From NCBI RefSeq assembly GCF_004138135.1, contig NZ_RYFD01000003.1:124001-188000 (forward strand): DNA of 64,000 nt. Reading direction: 5' to 3'. The notes under the pieces were generated by a model. The model was given only the letters and a program-made list of their open reading frames with translations. It made no database searches and was not told where the DNA came from. The translations under genes were made by a program, and so were the position numbers. How positions within the stretch are numbered: position 1 is the first letter of the stretch; each line of letters starts with the position of its first letter. The DNA comes from Candidatus Oscillochloris fontis. GTDB taxonomy: Bacteria > Chloroflexota > Chloroflexia > Chloroflexales > Chloroflexaceae. Below are positions 1-7,458 of this stretch, piece after piece.

Positions 1-1341
1 TTTGTGCAGGGTGCCGCCGATGATATTATGGCCTCTCTGCGCTGGGTGGGTGTGGATTGGGACGAAGGGCCGGATATTGGTGGCCCCCACGCGCCCTATG
101 TGCAGTCGGAGCGCAAGGATTTGGGGATCTACCAGCGCCATGCCGAGCAGTTGGTGGCCTCTGGCCACGCCTACAAGTGCTTCGTGAATGCCGAAGAGGA
201 AGAGGCGATGCGGGCGGCCTGGGCCGCTAAGGGTGAGCGCCCGGAGCGTTTCCGCTTCCGTGGGCCGGAGCGCGATTGGAGCGCGGAGCAGGTGGCCGAG
301 GCCGAGGCGAGTGGCCGCCCCTATACCATTCGCCTGAAGGTGCCGCTTGATGGCGCAACCAGCTTTAGCGATCTGATCCGTGGCGGGGATCGTATCACCA
401 TCCACCACGCCGATCTCTATGATCTGGTGCTGCTCAAGACGAGTGGCATGCCCACCTACCACCTCGCACACCTCGTGGATGACCATCTGATGGGGATTAC
501 CCATGTCATCCGGGGCGAAGAGTGGGTGCCGAGTGCGCCCTACCATATTCTGCTCTACCAGGCGTTTGGCTGGGAGTTGCCGATCTTTGCGCATGTGCCC
601 AACATTATGCGTCAGGACGGTAAGGGCAAGCTCTCCAAGCGCAAAGATGATGTCTCGACCAACCGCTTCTGGGAGCGTGGCTACCTGCCCGAAGCGATGT
701 TCAACTATCTGGCGCTCCAGGGCTGGAGCTACGACGACAAGACCGAGATTATGAGCCGTGAGGAGATTGTTGAGCGCTTTACGATTGATCGTGTGCTGGC
801 CTCGCCAGCGCGCTGGAACCCCGAAAAGCTCAAGGACATGAATGGGATCTACATTCGCAGCCTCAGTACTGCCGAGATTGCTGATCGCATTGTGCCCTAT
901 CTGGTGCAGGCGGGCATGATCAGCGAATCCCCGCGCCCGGAGGATCTTAGCTATGTGCTGCAACTGGTACCGCTCATCCACGAGCGCTTGGAAGAGTTGC
1001 AGCAGGCACCGGAGTTGCTGGCCTTCTTCTTCCAGGAACTACCAACCTACGATCCCAAACTGCTGATCCAGAAGCAAATGGATGCCCCACGCACGTTGGA
1101 TATGTTGCGGGCAGTGCATGCCGCGTTTAACACCCTAGAGACATGGACAACTGCGGGGCTTGAGACGGAACTGCGCACCCTCGTTGAACGTTTTGGAGTC
1201 AAGCCGGGGCAACTCTTCGGCGCGATCCGGGTTGCGGTAAGTGGGCGTTCGGTTGCCCCGCCCCTCTTCGAGACCTTGGCGGTGCTGGGCCGTGAACGCT
1301 GTATGGCGCGGGTGGCTGATGCGGCGGCGGCGTTGGAGTAG
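1..1341 (+). CDS. gltX: Glutamyl-tRNA synthetase, 5'-truncated by window edge
   Basis: Class I aminoacyl-tRNA synthetase that charges tRNA-Glu (or, if non-discriminating, also tRNA-Gln) in the cytoplasm. The reading frame is open to the first base, and the first codons (FVQGAADDI) correspond to the region after the HIGH motif in the family, so roughly the first 35-45 residues lie outside the window. The KMSKS-type loop is visible as KLSKR at nucleotides 628-642. The C-terminal part (about 850-1341) is the helical anticodon-binding domain, and the end carries the typical 'FGVKPGQLFGAIRVAVSGR' region. The gene ends with TAG and is followed by a repeat-filled intergenic stretch, so it is probably the last gene of its transcript. 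Confidence 0.97.
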   Translation, partial: FVQGAADDIMASLRWVGVDWDEGPDIGGPHAPYVQSERKDLGIYQRHAEQLVASGHAYKCFVNAEEEEAMRAAWAAKGERPERFRFRGPERDWSAEQVAEAEASGRPYTIRLKVPLDGATSFSDLIRGGDRITIHHADLYDLVLLKTSGMPTYHLAHLVDDHLMGITHVIRGEEWVPSAPYHILLYQAFGWELPIFAHVPNIMRQDGKGKLSKRKDDVSTNRFWERGYLPEAMFNYLALQGWSYDDKTEIMSREEIVERFTIDRVLASPARWNPEKLKDMNGIYIRSLSTAEIADRIVPYLVQAGMISESPRPEDLSYVLQLVPLIHERLEELQQAPELLAFFFQELPTYDPKLLIQKQMDAPRTLDMLRAVHAAFNTLETWTTAGLETELRTLVERFGVKPGQLFGAIRVAVSGRSVAPPLFETLAVLGRERCMARVADAAAALE

Positions 1342-1354
1342 GGGAGTCATATAT

Positions 1355-1423
1355 CAACCGCAGAGGACGCAGAGGGATAGGTTTCGCGCTACCTGTGGTT
1401 ACAACCTCTGCGTCCTCTGTGGT
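1355..1423. repeat. Inverted repeat (CAACCGCAGAGGACGCAGAGG type)
   Basis: The arms 1355-1375 and 1405-1423 are inverted copies (ACCGCAGAGGACGCAGAGG against CCTCTGCGTCCTCTGTGGT) separated by about 29 bases. It follows gltX directly and could fold in the transcript as a terminator-like hairpin. A family A element is inserted just downstream, with its target duplication beginning at the edge of the right arm. Confidence 0.7.
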
Positions 1424-1427
1424 CAAC

Positions 1428-1578
1428 CAGGGCATGTGCAAAGTCACCTCCGGTGGGGGGTTGGGGGCGGCGAAGCCGCCCCCGAAAATCTTTTTTGTTG
1501 TTTTTTGGCGGCTACGCCGCCAAAAAACAACAAAAATGGGGATTGGGGTGCAGCCCCAAAGACTTTGCACATGCCCTG
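1428..1578 (-). mobile_element. Family A palindromic mobile element, complete, with 10-bp target duplication
   Basis: A 151-bp non-coding element with 18-bp terminal inverted repeats: CAGGGCATGTGCAAAGTC at 1428-1445 and its complement at 1561-1578. The interior holds two hairpins, GGGGGCGGCGAAGCCGCCCCC and GGCGGCTACGCCGCC flanked by AACAACAAAAA-type arms. The ten bases TGTGGTCAAC occur immediately on both sides (1418-1427 and 1579-1588), as expected for a target-site duplication. No protein is encoded, so movement would need a transposase from elsewhere. Here the end with the Shine-Dalgarno-like GGAGGTGA points to the minus strand. Confidence 0.85.
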
Positions 1579-1606
1579 TGTGGTCAACAACCGGGACGCA
1601 AGAGAA

Positions 1607-1627
1607 CCACCGGAGGTGACAATGCAC
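1607..1627 (+). promoter_or_regulatory. Ribosome binding site of the GH13 gene, resembling the end of a family A element
   Basis: GGAGGTGAC at 1612-1620 is a full-length Shine-Dalgarno sequence but stands only one or two bases before the ATG at 1622. The 21 bases 1607-1627 match the corresponding end of family A elements (25171-25187 and neighbouring bases, for example) at all but two positions; the difference turns TTTGCAC into AATGCAC and so creates the start codon. Confidence 0.6.
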
Positions 1628-3466
1628 GATTGGCTGACCTCCATCCATCACGATGGCTCGCCCATGTATGTGGGTGCCGAGGCGCTGGATTTCGGATCGC
1701 AGGTGACGATTCGGCTGCGGGCAGATCGTGACGCGCCAATTGAGGCGGTCTTTTTGCGCACCTGCCCCGATGGTGAAGAGACGTTGCGGCCCATGCACCT
1801 CACAGAGGAGGAGGGTGTCTGTCGCTGGTGGCAGGTAGCGTTGCCACTCCAGATGCGCCACACCAGCTACCGCTTTCTCTTGCGCACCCAGATCGGGGTG
1901 CGCTGGTACAACGCCGCCGGAGTGGTCGGCCATTATCCCACCGATGCTAACGACTTCAAGCTGTTGGCCGATTATGCCGCCCCGCCATGGCTGCGCGATG
2001 CGGTCTTTTATCAGATCTTCCCGGACCGCTTCGCCGATGGTGATCCGAGCAACAATGTGTGCAGCGATGCCTACCTCTATCGCGGGCGTCCGGTGCATGC
2101 CAGCCCGTGGGGAGCCGCTCCGCGCAGGGAGTTGGGGGCGGGTGAGTTCTTCGGCGGCGACCTGCAAGGGGTAGCGCAGAAGCTCGATTACCTGGAGGAT
2201 CTGGGGGTGTCGGCGCTCTATCTCAACCCGATCTTCACTGCTCCCAGTAACCACAAGTATGATGTGGCCGACTACACCCAGGTTGACCCGCATCTGGGCG
2301 GGGATGCGGCGTTGATCGCACTGCGGCGCGGCCTCGATGCGTTGGATATGCGCCTGATGTTGGATATTGTGCCCAACCACTGTGGTGCCACCCACCCCTG
2401 GTTCGTGGCTGCCCAGGCCGACCTCAATGCGCCAGAGACCGAGTTCTTCACCTTCCGCCGCCATCCCGACGAGTATGAGTCGTGGTTGGGGGTGGCCAGC
2501 CTGCCCAAGCTCGACTACCGCAGCGAGCGGTTGCGCGAGTTGATGTATGCCGGGTCAGAATCGATCATGCGCCACTGGTTGCGCCCGCCCTACCGGATTG
2601 ACGCATGGCGGATTGATGTCGCCAACATGCTCGGTCGCCAGGGGCCATCCAACCTGGGCCACAAAATCGGGCGCGGTATCCGCCGGGCGGTGAAGGAGGA
2701 GCAGCCCGCTGCCTACCTGCTGGGGGAGCACTTCTTTGATGGGACGCCCCATCTGCAAGGTGACGAACTCGACGCCACGATGAACTATCAGGGCTTCACC
2801 TTCCCGATCTGGCAGTGGCTAACCCCGGCCACCCCAGAGCCACGCGAGCACCCGACGGCGGATCAGTACCCGCTGAGTAGTGCCGAAACCGCCGCGCAGA
2901 TGCGCACGTTTCGCTCGGCCATCCCATGGCAGATCGCGGTGCAGCAATTCAACCTGCTGGGCAGCCACGACACGCCGCGCCTGCGCACGATCCTGGGCGG
3001 TGAGGTGGCGCGGGTGGGGGTGGCGGCGACATTGCTTTTCACCTACCCTGGGGTGCCGTGCGTCTATTACGGGGATGAAGTGGGCATGCAGGGGAACGCC
3101 GACCCCGACAACCGCCGCTGTATGGAGTGGGACGAGCAGGCATGGGATCATGATCTGCGCAGCCTCTTCCAACACCTGATCCGGCTACGCCGCACCACCC
3201 CGGCGCTGCGTTGGGGCGGCTTTCAGCAACTCTACGCCGCCGGTGACACACTGGCCTACTTGCGCGAGGCCCACGAGGAGCGGCTGATCATCGTGGCGCG
3301 CCGCGCCGACGATGGTCTCCAGAGTGTGCCGGTGCGCCAAGCGGGTCTCGCCGATGGCACACTCCTGCGCGAGATGCTCAGCGGGGCCGAGTCGCATGTG
3401 GTAGGGGGGCACTTGCCCCTGGTGGGGCTGGGGGCGGTGGGGGCGCAGATCTGGCGCGGGGTGTAG
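1622..3466 (+). CDS. GH13 cyclomaltodextrinase / neopullulanase-type alpha-glucosidase
   Basis: A 614-residue glycoside hydrolase of family 13 that should hydrolyse alpha-1,4 linkages in maltodextrins, cyclodextrins or pullulan. Residues 1 to about 120 form a CBM34-like N-terminal beta domain, typical of the neopullulanase/maltogenic amylase branch. The catalytic barrel follows ('FYQIFPDRFADGD'). Conserved regions are DIVPNH (region I), DAWRIDVAN with nucleophile D332 (region II), LLGEHF with acid/base E369 (region III) and LLGSHDTPR with D450 (region IV). There is no signal peptide, so it is probably cytoplasmic and acts on imported or storage dextrins. The frame is open upstream to 1241, but the strong ribosome binding site supports ATG 1622. 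The exact substrate cannot be read from sequence. Confidence 0.93.
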   Translation: MHDWLTSIHHDGSPMYVGAEALDFGSQVTIRLRADRDAPIEAVFLRTCPDGEETLRPMHLTEEEGVCRWWQVALPLQMRHTSYRFLLRTQIGVRWYNAAGVVGHYPTDANDFKLLADYAAPPWLRDAVFYQIFPDRFADGDPSNNVCSDAYLYRGRPVHASPWGAAPRRELGAGEFFGGDLQGVAQKLDYLEDLGVSALYLNPIFTAPSNHKYDVADYTQVDPHLGGDAALIALRRGLDALDMRLMLDIVPNHCGATHPWFVAAQADLNAPETEFFTFRRHPDEYESWLGVASLPKLDYRSERLRELMYAGSESIMRHWLRPPYRIDAWRIDVANMLGRQGPSNLGHKIGRGIRRAVKEEQPAAYLLGEHFFDGTPHLQGDELDATMNYQGFTFPIWQWLTPATPEPREHPTADQYPLSSAETAAQMRTFRSAIPWQIAVQQFNLLGSHDTPRLRTILGGEVARVGVAATLLFTYPGVPCVYYGDEVGMQGNADPDNRRCMEWDEQAWDHDLRSLFQHLIRLRRTTPALRWGGFQQLYAAGDTLAYLREAHEERLIIVARRADDGLQSVPVRQAGLADGTLLREMLSGAESHVVGGHLPLVGLGAVGAQIWRGV

Positions 3467-3486
3467 GGGCGAAGCAGTGCCCCTAC
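3463..3486. terminator. Family C palindrome carrying both stop codons of a convergent gene pair
   Basis: GTAGGGGC at 3463-3470 and GCCCCTAC at 3479-3486 form a hairpin with loop GAAGCAGT. The TAG in the left arm (3464-3466) ends the GH13 gene, and the complement of the right arm supplies TAG (3483-3485) to the minus-strand gene. It probably acts as a bidirectional transcription end. Confidence 0.65.
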
Positions 3487-3752
3487 TTCCACAGGCTATT
3501 CCAAATATCTTGGATGGTGGTCTGCACACCCGCAATTGTCTGGCGCACCGGATCGGGGGAGAGACGGGCATCGAGGCGCGTGCGAGCATCTTCGATCACC
3601 TCGGAGAGCAGTTGGTGGGAGTGGTGGGTATGCAACTGGGTGAGCAGAGCGGCATAGGCATCAAGGAGTTGTTCACGGTCGGCTTTGGGGGTCTCACTCA
3701 GGAGATTCCCTAGGATCTGACGTGCCTGTTCGTGGAAGTCATCAATAGACAT
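3483..3752 (-). CDS. Hypothetical small helical protein
   Basis: An 89-residue, acidic and largely alpha-helical protein (MSIDDFHEQARQILGNLLSE...) with no membrane segment or signal peptide. I do not recognise the family. ATG 3752 is chosen over the upstream GTG at 3767 because GAGGGG lies a few bases before it, and a clear extended -10 box (3788-3796) would put the transcript start around 3780. It is transcribed alone; its stop codon lies in a palindrome shared with the GH13 gene. The repeated leucine/alanine spacing suggests a helical bundle or a protein-binding role, but this is only an impression from composition. Confidence 0.65.
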   Translation of the reverse strand: MSIDDFHEQARQILGNLLSETPKADREQLLDAYAALLTQLHTHHSHQLLSEVIEDARTRLDARLSPDPVRQTIAGVQTTIQDIWNSLWK

Positions 3753-3787
3753 GGGGACACCCCTCACGTATATATGTGTGAGAGTAC

Positions 3788-3796
3788 ATTATAGCA
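3788..3796 (-). promoter_or_regulatory. Extended -10 promoter element for the 89-residue gene
   Basis: On the minus strand TGCTATAAT, a perfect extended -10 box, stands 36 bases before ATG 3752. No good -35 hexamer is seen, which is normal for TGn promoters. Confidence 0.65.
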
Positions 3797-3854
3797 ACGG
3801 ATCGCAGGCAAAGATAGGGCAGAAACCCCAGCATCTGGGTTCCTCGATCATCCC

Positions 3855-3927
3855 GTAGGGGCGAAGCATCGCCCGCCAACCGCATTCGGGTTCCCCTGCT
3901 CCATGGCGGGCGATGCTTCGCCCCTAC
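3855..3927. repeat. Family C inverted repeat (GTAGGGGCGAAGCATCGCCCGCC)
   Basis: A 73-bp inverted repeat with arms GTAGGGGCGAAGCATCGCCC and its complement around a loop that contains CATTCGGGTTCCC. The same arms and loop recur at 7260-7384, 18224-18296 and 47884-47946. It lies 28 bases upstream of the AAA ATPase gene and may end transcription coming from upstream. Confidence 0.8.
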
Positions 3928-3955
3928 GCTATAGATCATCACAAGGACAAGTGCT

Positions 3956-5413
3956 ATGTTGACCCGCCTAGAAGTTGATGGGTTTAAGAATCTGATCGGT
4001 GTGTCCATTGATTTTGGCCCACTAACCTGTATCGCCGGGCCAAATAGTGTCGGCAAATCAAACCTCTTTGATGCCATTCGCTTTCTCTCACTGCTTGCCG
4101 ACCACACCCTCGTAGAAGCAGCCCTGCGGGTGCGTGATGGCGATATTGAAACCAGTGATCTGCGCGATCTCTTCTCTCGTGGCACCCAAGACATCTCCCA
4201 TGGCGACGGTGATCTTCGTTTTCGGATTGCAGCAGAGATGATCGTAGAGCCGCATGTGCGTGATGACTTCGGACGTTCGGCGGAGGCGACATCTACATTT
4301 TTGCGCTATGAGGTGGAGATTGGTTATGAGCCGCCGGAGCAACGTGGCAGTCTTGGACGCCTTGTGCTTCTGGCCGAGCGGCTCGACTATATCACCGAAG
4401 GTGAGGCGGCAAGCCGGTTAAAATTCCCGCACAGTGTGCAATTTTTTCGATCATCCGTCGTAAAGAACCGGCGCAAGACTCAGTCAGGCTTTATCTCGAC
4501 TCGTAACGCGCCCGATGGTCAGACGGAGATTGTCGTTCACCAGGATGGTGGCTCCCGTGGCCCAGGCCAGGTTGCTCCGGCCCAGAGTGCGCCCAAGACG
4601 ATTGTTGGTACCTCCAATACCTCGATTACACCAACCATTCTTGCGGCGCGGCGTGAGATGCAGAGTTGGCTCTTTCTCGCCTTAGAGCCATCCGCTATGC
4701 GCCGCTCGGATCGTTTCCAGACTCCGCCGATGATCACTGGTGCTGGTGGCCATATTCCGGCGACGCTCTATCGGCTGGCGATGCGAGCCAAGCAGGTTGG
4801 ACAGGCGGCGGATGATGTCTACACCGATGTGGCGAACCGGCTGGCCCGACTTGTACCGATCAGTTCGCTTGAGGTTGAAGTAGATGATGTGCGCCAGATG
4901 TTGACGATTGTAGCGCGTGAGCGCAGCGGGGTGCGCCTTCCAGCCGCCGCACTCTCTGATGGTACATTGCGCTTTCTGACTCTGGCGGTGTTGGTGGCAG
5001 ACCCGGAGGCACGCGGGCTGATCTGCATTGAGGAGCCAGAAAATGGGATCCACCCGGCGCGTATGGGTGAGATGACGGAAATCCTTCAGACACTGGCTGT
5101 TGATCAAACCAGCACCCCTGGCTCAGAGAACCCACTCCGCCAAGTGATTGTAGCAACCCATTCGCCGGTCTTCGTTCAGTTACAGCGGCCTGATGATCTG
5201 CTCTTTGCCCAGGAGGTCAAGATTCGCGGTAAAGATGCCGCGATCATGAGAACACTGCGCTTTCGCCCCCTTGAGGGAACGTGGCGCGCACGCCAAGATC
5301 TGACAGCGGCGATTGGCTTGAGTACGATTGTTGACTATCTCATTGCGCCAGAAAACGCGCAATTGAAGTTGCCGAATTTTGATCTTGATGCGATTGCAGA
5401 AAGGCCGACCTAG
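3956..5413 (+). CDS. AAA/ABC-type ATPase (AAA_21, OLD/RecF-like), first gene of a two-gene cassette
   Basis: A 485-residue ATPase of the ABC/SMC-like AAA_15/AAA_21 group. Walker A GPNSVGKS is at residues 28-35, an ABC-signature-like LSDG at 333-336, Walker B CIEEPENG at about 357-364 and the H-loop ATHSP at about 400-404. The long middle insertion between Walker A and signature is the usual place for the partner-specific arm domain. It has no transmembrane segment. The stop codon is directly followed by the ATG of the TOPRIM-like gene, so the two are translationally coupled and probably form a complex. Proteins of this class paired with TOPRIM-type nucleases occur in OLD, PARIS-like and AbiL-like anti-phage systems; that role here is inference. 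A family C repeat precedes it. Confidence 0.85.
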   Translation: MLTRLEVDGFKNLIGVSIDFGPLTCIAGPNSVGKSNLFDAIRFLSLLADHTLVEAALRVRDGDIETSDLRDLFSRGTQDISHGDGDLRFRIAAEMIVEPHVRDDFGRSAEATSTFLRYEVEIGYEPPEQRGSLGRLVLLAERLDYITEGEAASRLKFPHSVQFFRSSVVKNRRKTQSGFISTRNAPDGQTEIVVHQDGGSRGPGQVAPAQSAPKTIVGTSNTSITPTILAARREMQSWLFLALEPSAMRRSDRFQTPPMITGAGGHIPATLYRLAMRAKQVGQAADDVYTDVANRLARLVPISSLEVEVDDVRQMLTIVARERSGVRLPAAALSDGTLRFLTLAVLVADPEARGLICIEEPENGIHPARMGEMTEILQTLAVDQTSTPGSENPLRQVIVATHSPVFVQLQRPDDLLFAQEVKIRGKDAAIMRTLRFRPLEGTWRARQDLTAAIGLSTIVDYLIAPENAQLKLPNFDLDAIAERPT

Positions 5414-6070
5414 ATGCGTGTGCAGTTTCTCTTGATCGGTGAGGGTTCCACCGAGCATGGGTTAATTGACCATCTAACCAGTCTATGTATTGCATCAGGT
5501 GCCAGCGAGGCAAGTGGTTCGGTGCCGCCCTTTGAACGACTTCAGGTTGGTGTTGGTCACGACCTTGTGCTACGACTACGTGCGGCGCACCAGTTGAATC
5601 CTTCGGCCAACCTCTACTTTCTCCACCGTGACGCCGATGCCAGTGATGCTACGCCCCGCTATGATGAGATGACGCGGGCAGTACGTGCAAGCGGTATCAA
5701 CCCGACCTACGTGGCAGTGGTGCCAATCCACGAGACGGAGGCGTGGTTACTGACGAATGAGGCGGCGATTCGCCGGGTGGCGGGGCGTCCCAATGGGCAC
5801 GATCCGTTGAACTTGCCGCCACTCCAGCGTATCGAACAGACGAGTCACCCCAAGGAGCGCCTAGAAGCCGCATTGTTGGCTGCTGCTCAGCCGTTGGCTG
5901 GGAAGCGACTAACGAGTTTCCGCCGGAATATTGACCGGCGCCGCCAGCAATTGCTTGAGGAGTTGCCACTCGGTGGGGCACTGGAGCAGTTGGAGGCTTG
6001 GCGTCGCCTACGCGACGATACGGTTGCTGCTATCACCACACTGCGCACTGCCCAGAAGGCGCATTCCTAA
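5414..6070 (+). CDS. DUF4276-like TOPRIM-type protein, partner of the AAA ATPase
   Basis: A 218-residue soluble protein with a layout like the TOPRIM fold: an N-terminal glutamate motif GEGSTE (E10), then HRDADASD with the DxD pair D73/D75, and a conserved HETEAWLL stretch (H106, E107, E109). These features match the DUF4276 family as I remember it. Acidic residues of this pattern bind metal in OLD-family nucleases. Its ATG abuts the stop codon of the ATPase with no spacing, so expression is coupled. The likely role is the effector (nuclease) of a phage-defence pair in which the ATPase senses infection. The last 60 residues are helical and rich in arginine. Family name and role need a profile search. 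Confidence 0.75.
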   Translation: MRVQFLLIGEGSTEHGLIDHLTSLCIASGASEASGSVPPFERLQVGVGHDLVLRLRAAHQLNPSANLYFLHRDADASDATPRYDEMTRAVRASGINPTYVAVVPIHETEAWLLTNEAAIRRVAGRPNGHDPLNLPPLQRIEQTSHPKERLEAALLAAAQPLAGKRLTSFRRNIDRRRQQLLEELPLGGALEQLEAWRRLRDDTVAAITTLRTAQKAHS

Positions 6071-6117
6071 GCGACACTCGCTGATCGCCTTCACCCATGC
6101 CACTGACTAGGACTACG

Positions 6118-7263
6118 ATGCACAAACTGCTCAACATCTTGCGCCTACTCTGGAGCCTCGCACTCACCGGTATGGCGCTACTGATCATCATCCCATCGCC
6201 CAACTTCTTCTTCTGGCGCGTGGCACTGCTGGCCAGCGAGTGGAGCCACTGGATCGCCCTTGCGGGGCTGCCGACCCTGCTCCCCGGCTGGCGGCGCAAC
6301 CGCACTGGGCAGATCGGGGGTATCTTGGGGCTAGGCGTAACCCTAGTGGCCCTCAGCCCGCTCGTGCGCGCCCTGCCGGTGGCGCGCAACCTCCCGGCGC
6401 AACTCGCGGCAACCTTCGGCCCCGCCAATACGCCGTTGGCGCGCCCCGCCCCGCTGAGCCTACGCGAGTTGCTGGTGGGGGTGAAGGTGCCGAGCATTGC
6501 CCCGCAAACGCTCGTCTATGCCGAACATGACGGCCAGGTCTTGGACCTCGATCTCTACCCCGCCCAGGGGCCACAGCCAGCCCCCTTAGTGGTCGTGATC
6601 CACGGTGGGGCATGGGAGGGTGGCGATAAGAACGAGATGCCCGCGCTAGGCCGCTACCTCGCCGGGCGCGGCTACGCCGTCGCCGCAATCAACTACCGCC
6701 TCGCCCCCCAATCACCCTTCCCCGCCGCCCGCGATGATCTCAACCAAGCACTAGAGTACCTCAGCCACAATGCCGGTGGCCTGGGGATTGATGCCAGTCG
6801 CATCATGCTGATCGGACGCTCGGCAGGTGCCCAACTGGCGCTCCTCGTCGCCTATACCCGCCACGACCCCGCCATCCGGGGGGTGGTCGGGTTCTACGGC
6901 CCGACCGATCTGCCCGATCTGGCGGCGCACCCCGCCAATCCGGCCATCCTCAATACGGACACGATGCTGTACAACTATGTCGGTTCCCCGCTCAAGGATG
7001 CCGAGCGCTACCAAGCCGCCTCGCCGATCAACAACATCAGCGCAAACACTCCACCTACGCTCCTCATCCACGGCCAGCGCGACGAAATGATCAACTTCCG
7101 CCAGAGCCAACGCCTCGCTGAGCAACTGGCCCAAGCGGGACGCCCACACCTGCTGCTTGCGCTGCCCTGGGCCAACCACGCCGCCGACTTCAACCTCAGT
7201 GGGCCGAGTGGGCAACTCAGCCTCTATGCGGTAGAGTATTTTGTCTCCTCATGCCTATTGTAG
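6118..7263 (+). CDS. Membrane-anchored alpha/beta-hydrolase (carboxylesterase/lipase family)
   Basis: A 381-residue protein. Residues 5 to about 95 contain three or four hydrophobic segments, followed by an esterase domain with the oxyanion-hole motif HGGAWEGG (H162) and nucleophile elbow GRSAGAQ (S235). The catalytic aspartate and histidine are likely in 'HGQRDEMINF' and 'PWANHAADF' near the C-terminus. It resembles the BD-FAE/hormone-sensitive-lipase-like esterases and should cleave an ester outside the cytoplasmic membrane. The start is set at ATG 6118, which has AGGA seven bases upstream; the in-frame ATG at 6097 lacks one. The start follows the TOPRIM-like gene by 47 bases, so it may be cotranscribed, but no functional link is evident. 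Confidence 0.85.
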   Translation: MHKLLNILRLLWSLALTGMALLIIIPSPNFFFWRVALLASEWSHWIALAGLPTLLPGWRRNRTGQIGGILGLGVTLVALSPLVRALPVARNLPAQLAATFGPANTPLARPAPLSLRELLVGVKVPSIAPQTLVYAEHDGQVLDLDLYPAQGPQPAPLVVVIHGGAWEGGDKNEMPALGRYLAGRGYAVAAINYRLAPQSPFPAARDDLNQALEYLSHNAGGLGIDASRIMLIGRSAGAQLALLVAYTRHDPAIRGVVGFYGPTDLPDLAAHPANPAILNTDTMLYNYVGSPLKDAERYQAASPINNISANTPPTLLIHGQRDEMINFRQSQRLAEQLAQAGRPHLLLALPWANHAADFNLSGPSGQLSLYAVEYFVSSCLL

Positions 7264-7384
7264 AGGCAACGCATCGCCCGCCAACCGCCCCAACCGGATG
7301 TGCGGAACACCCCGCGATATTGTCATCGCTCACCAACCGCGTTCGGGTTCCCATGCTCCTTGGTGGGCGATGCTTCGCCCCTAC
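7260..7384. repeat. Family C inverted repeat, two nested copies
   Basis: GTAGAGGCAACGCATCGCCCGCCAA-like left arm from 7260 overlaps the stop codon TAG (7261-7263) of the esterase gene. A second partial unit (about 7326-7384) repeats the CCAACCGCGTTCGGGTTCCC loop and ends with TGGTGGGCGATGCTTCGCCC plus CTAC. It appears to be one copy disrupted by a second. Confidence 0.7.
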
Positions 7385-7408
7385 GGGATGTGCGTCTCTA
7401 CCTACCCA

Positions 7409-7417
7409 TGCTATGAT
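7409..7417 (+). promoter_or_regulatory. Extended -10 promoter element for folC
   Basis: TGCTATGAT stands 41 bases before the folC ATG, directly after the family C repeat. No clear -35 hexamer is present. Confidence 0.5.
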
Positions 7418-7458
7418 GCACGCCAACCGACCATATCCTTCAATGCCCTGAAACCAGT

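Noticed and set aside
1199-2464. Long open frame of 421 codons on the minus strand opposite gltX and the GH13 gene
   Set aside because: It runs antisense to two well-supported enzymes and through a mobile element, shows no domain, and has the histidine/arginine-rich composition of an antisense frame in GC-rich DNA.
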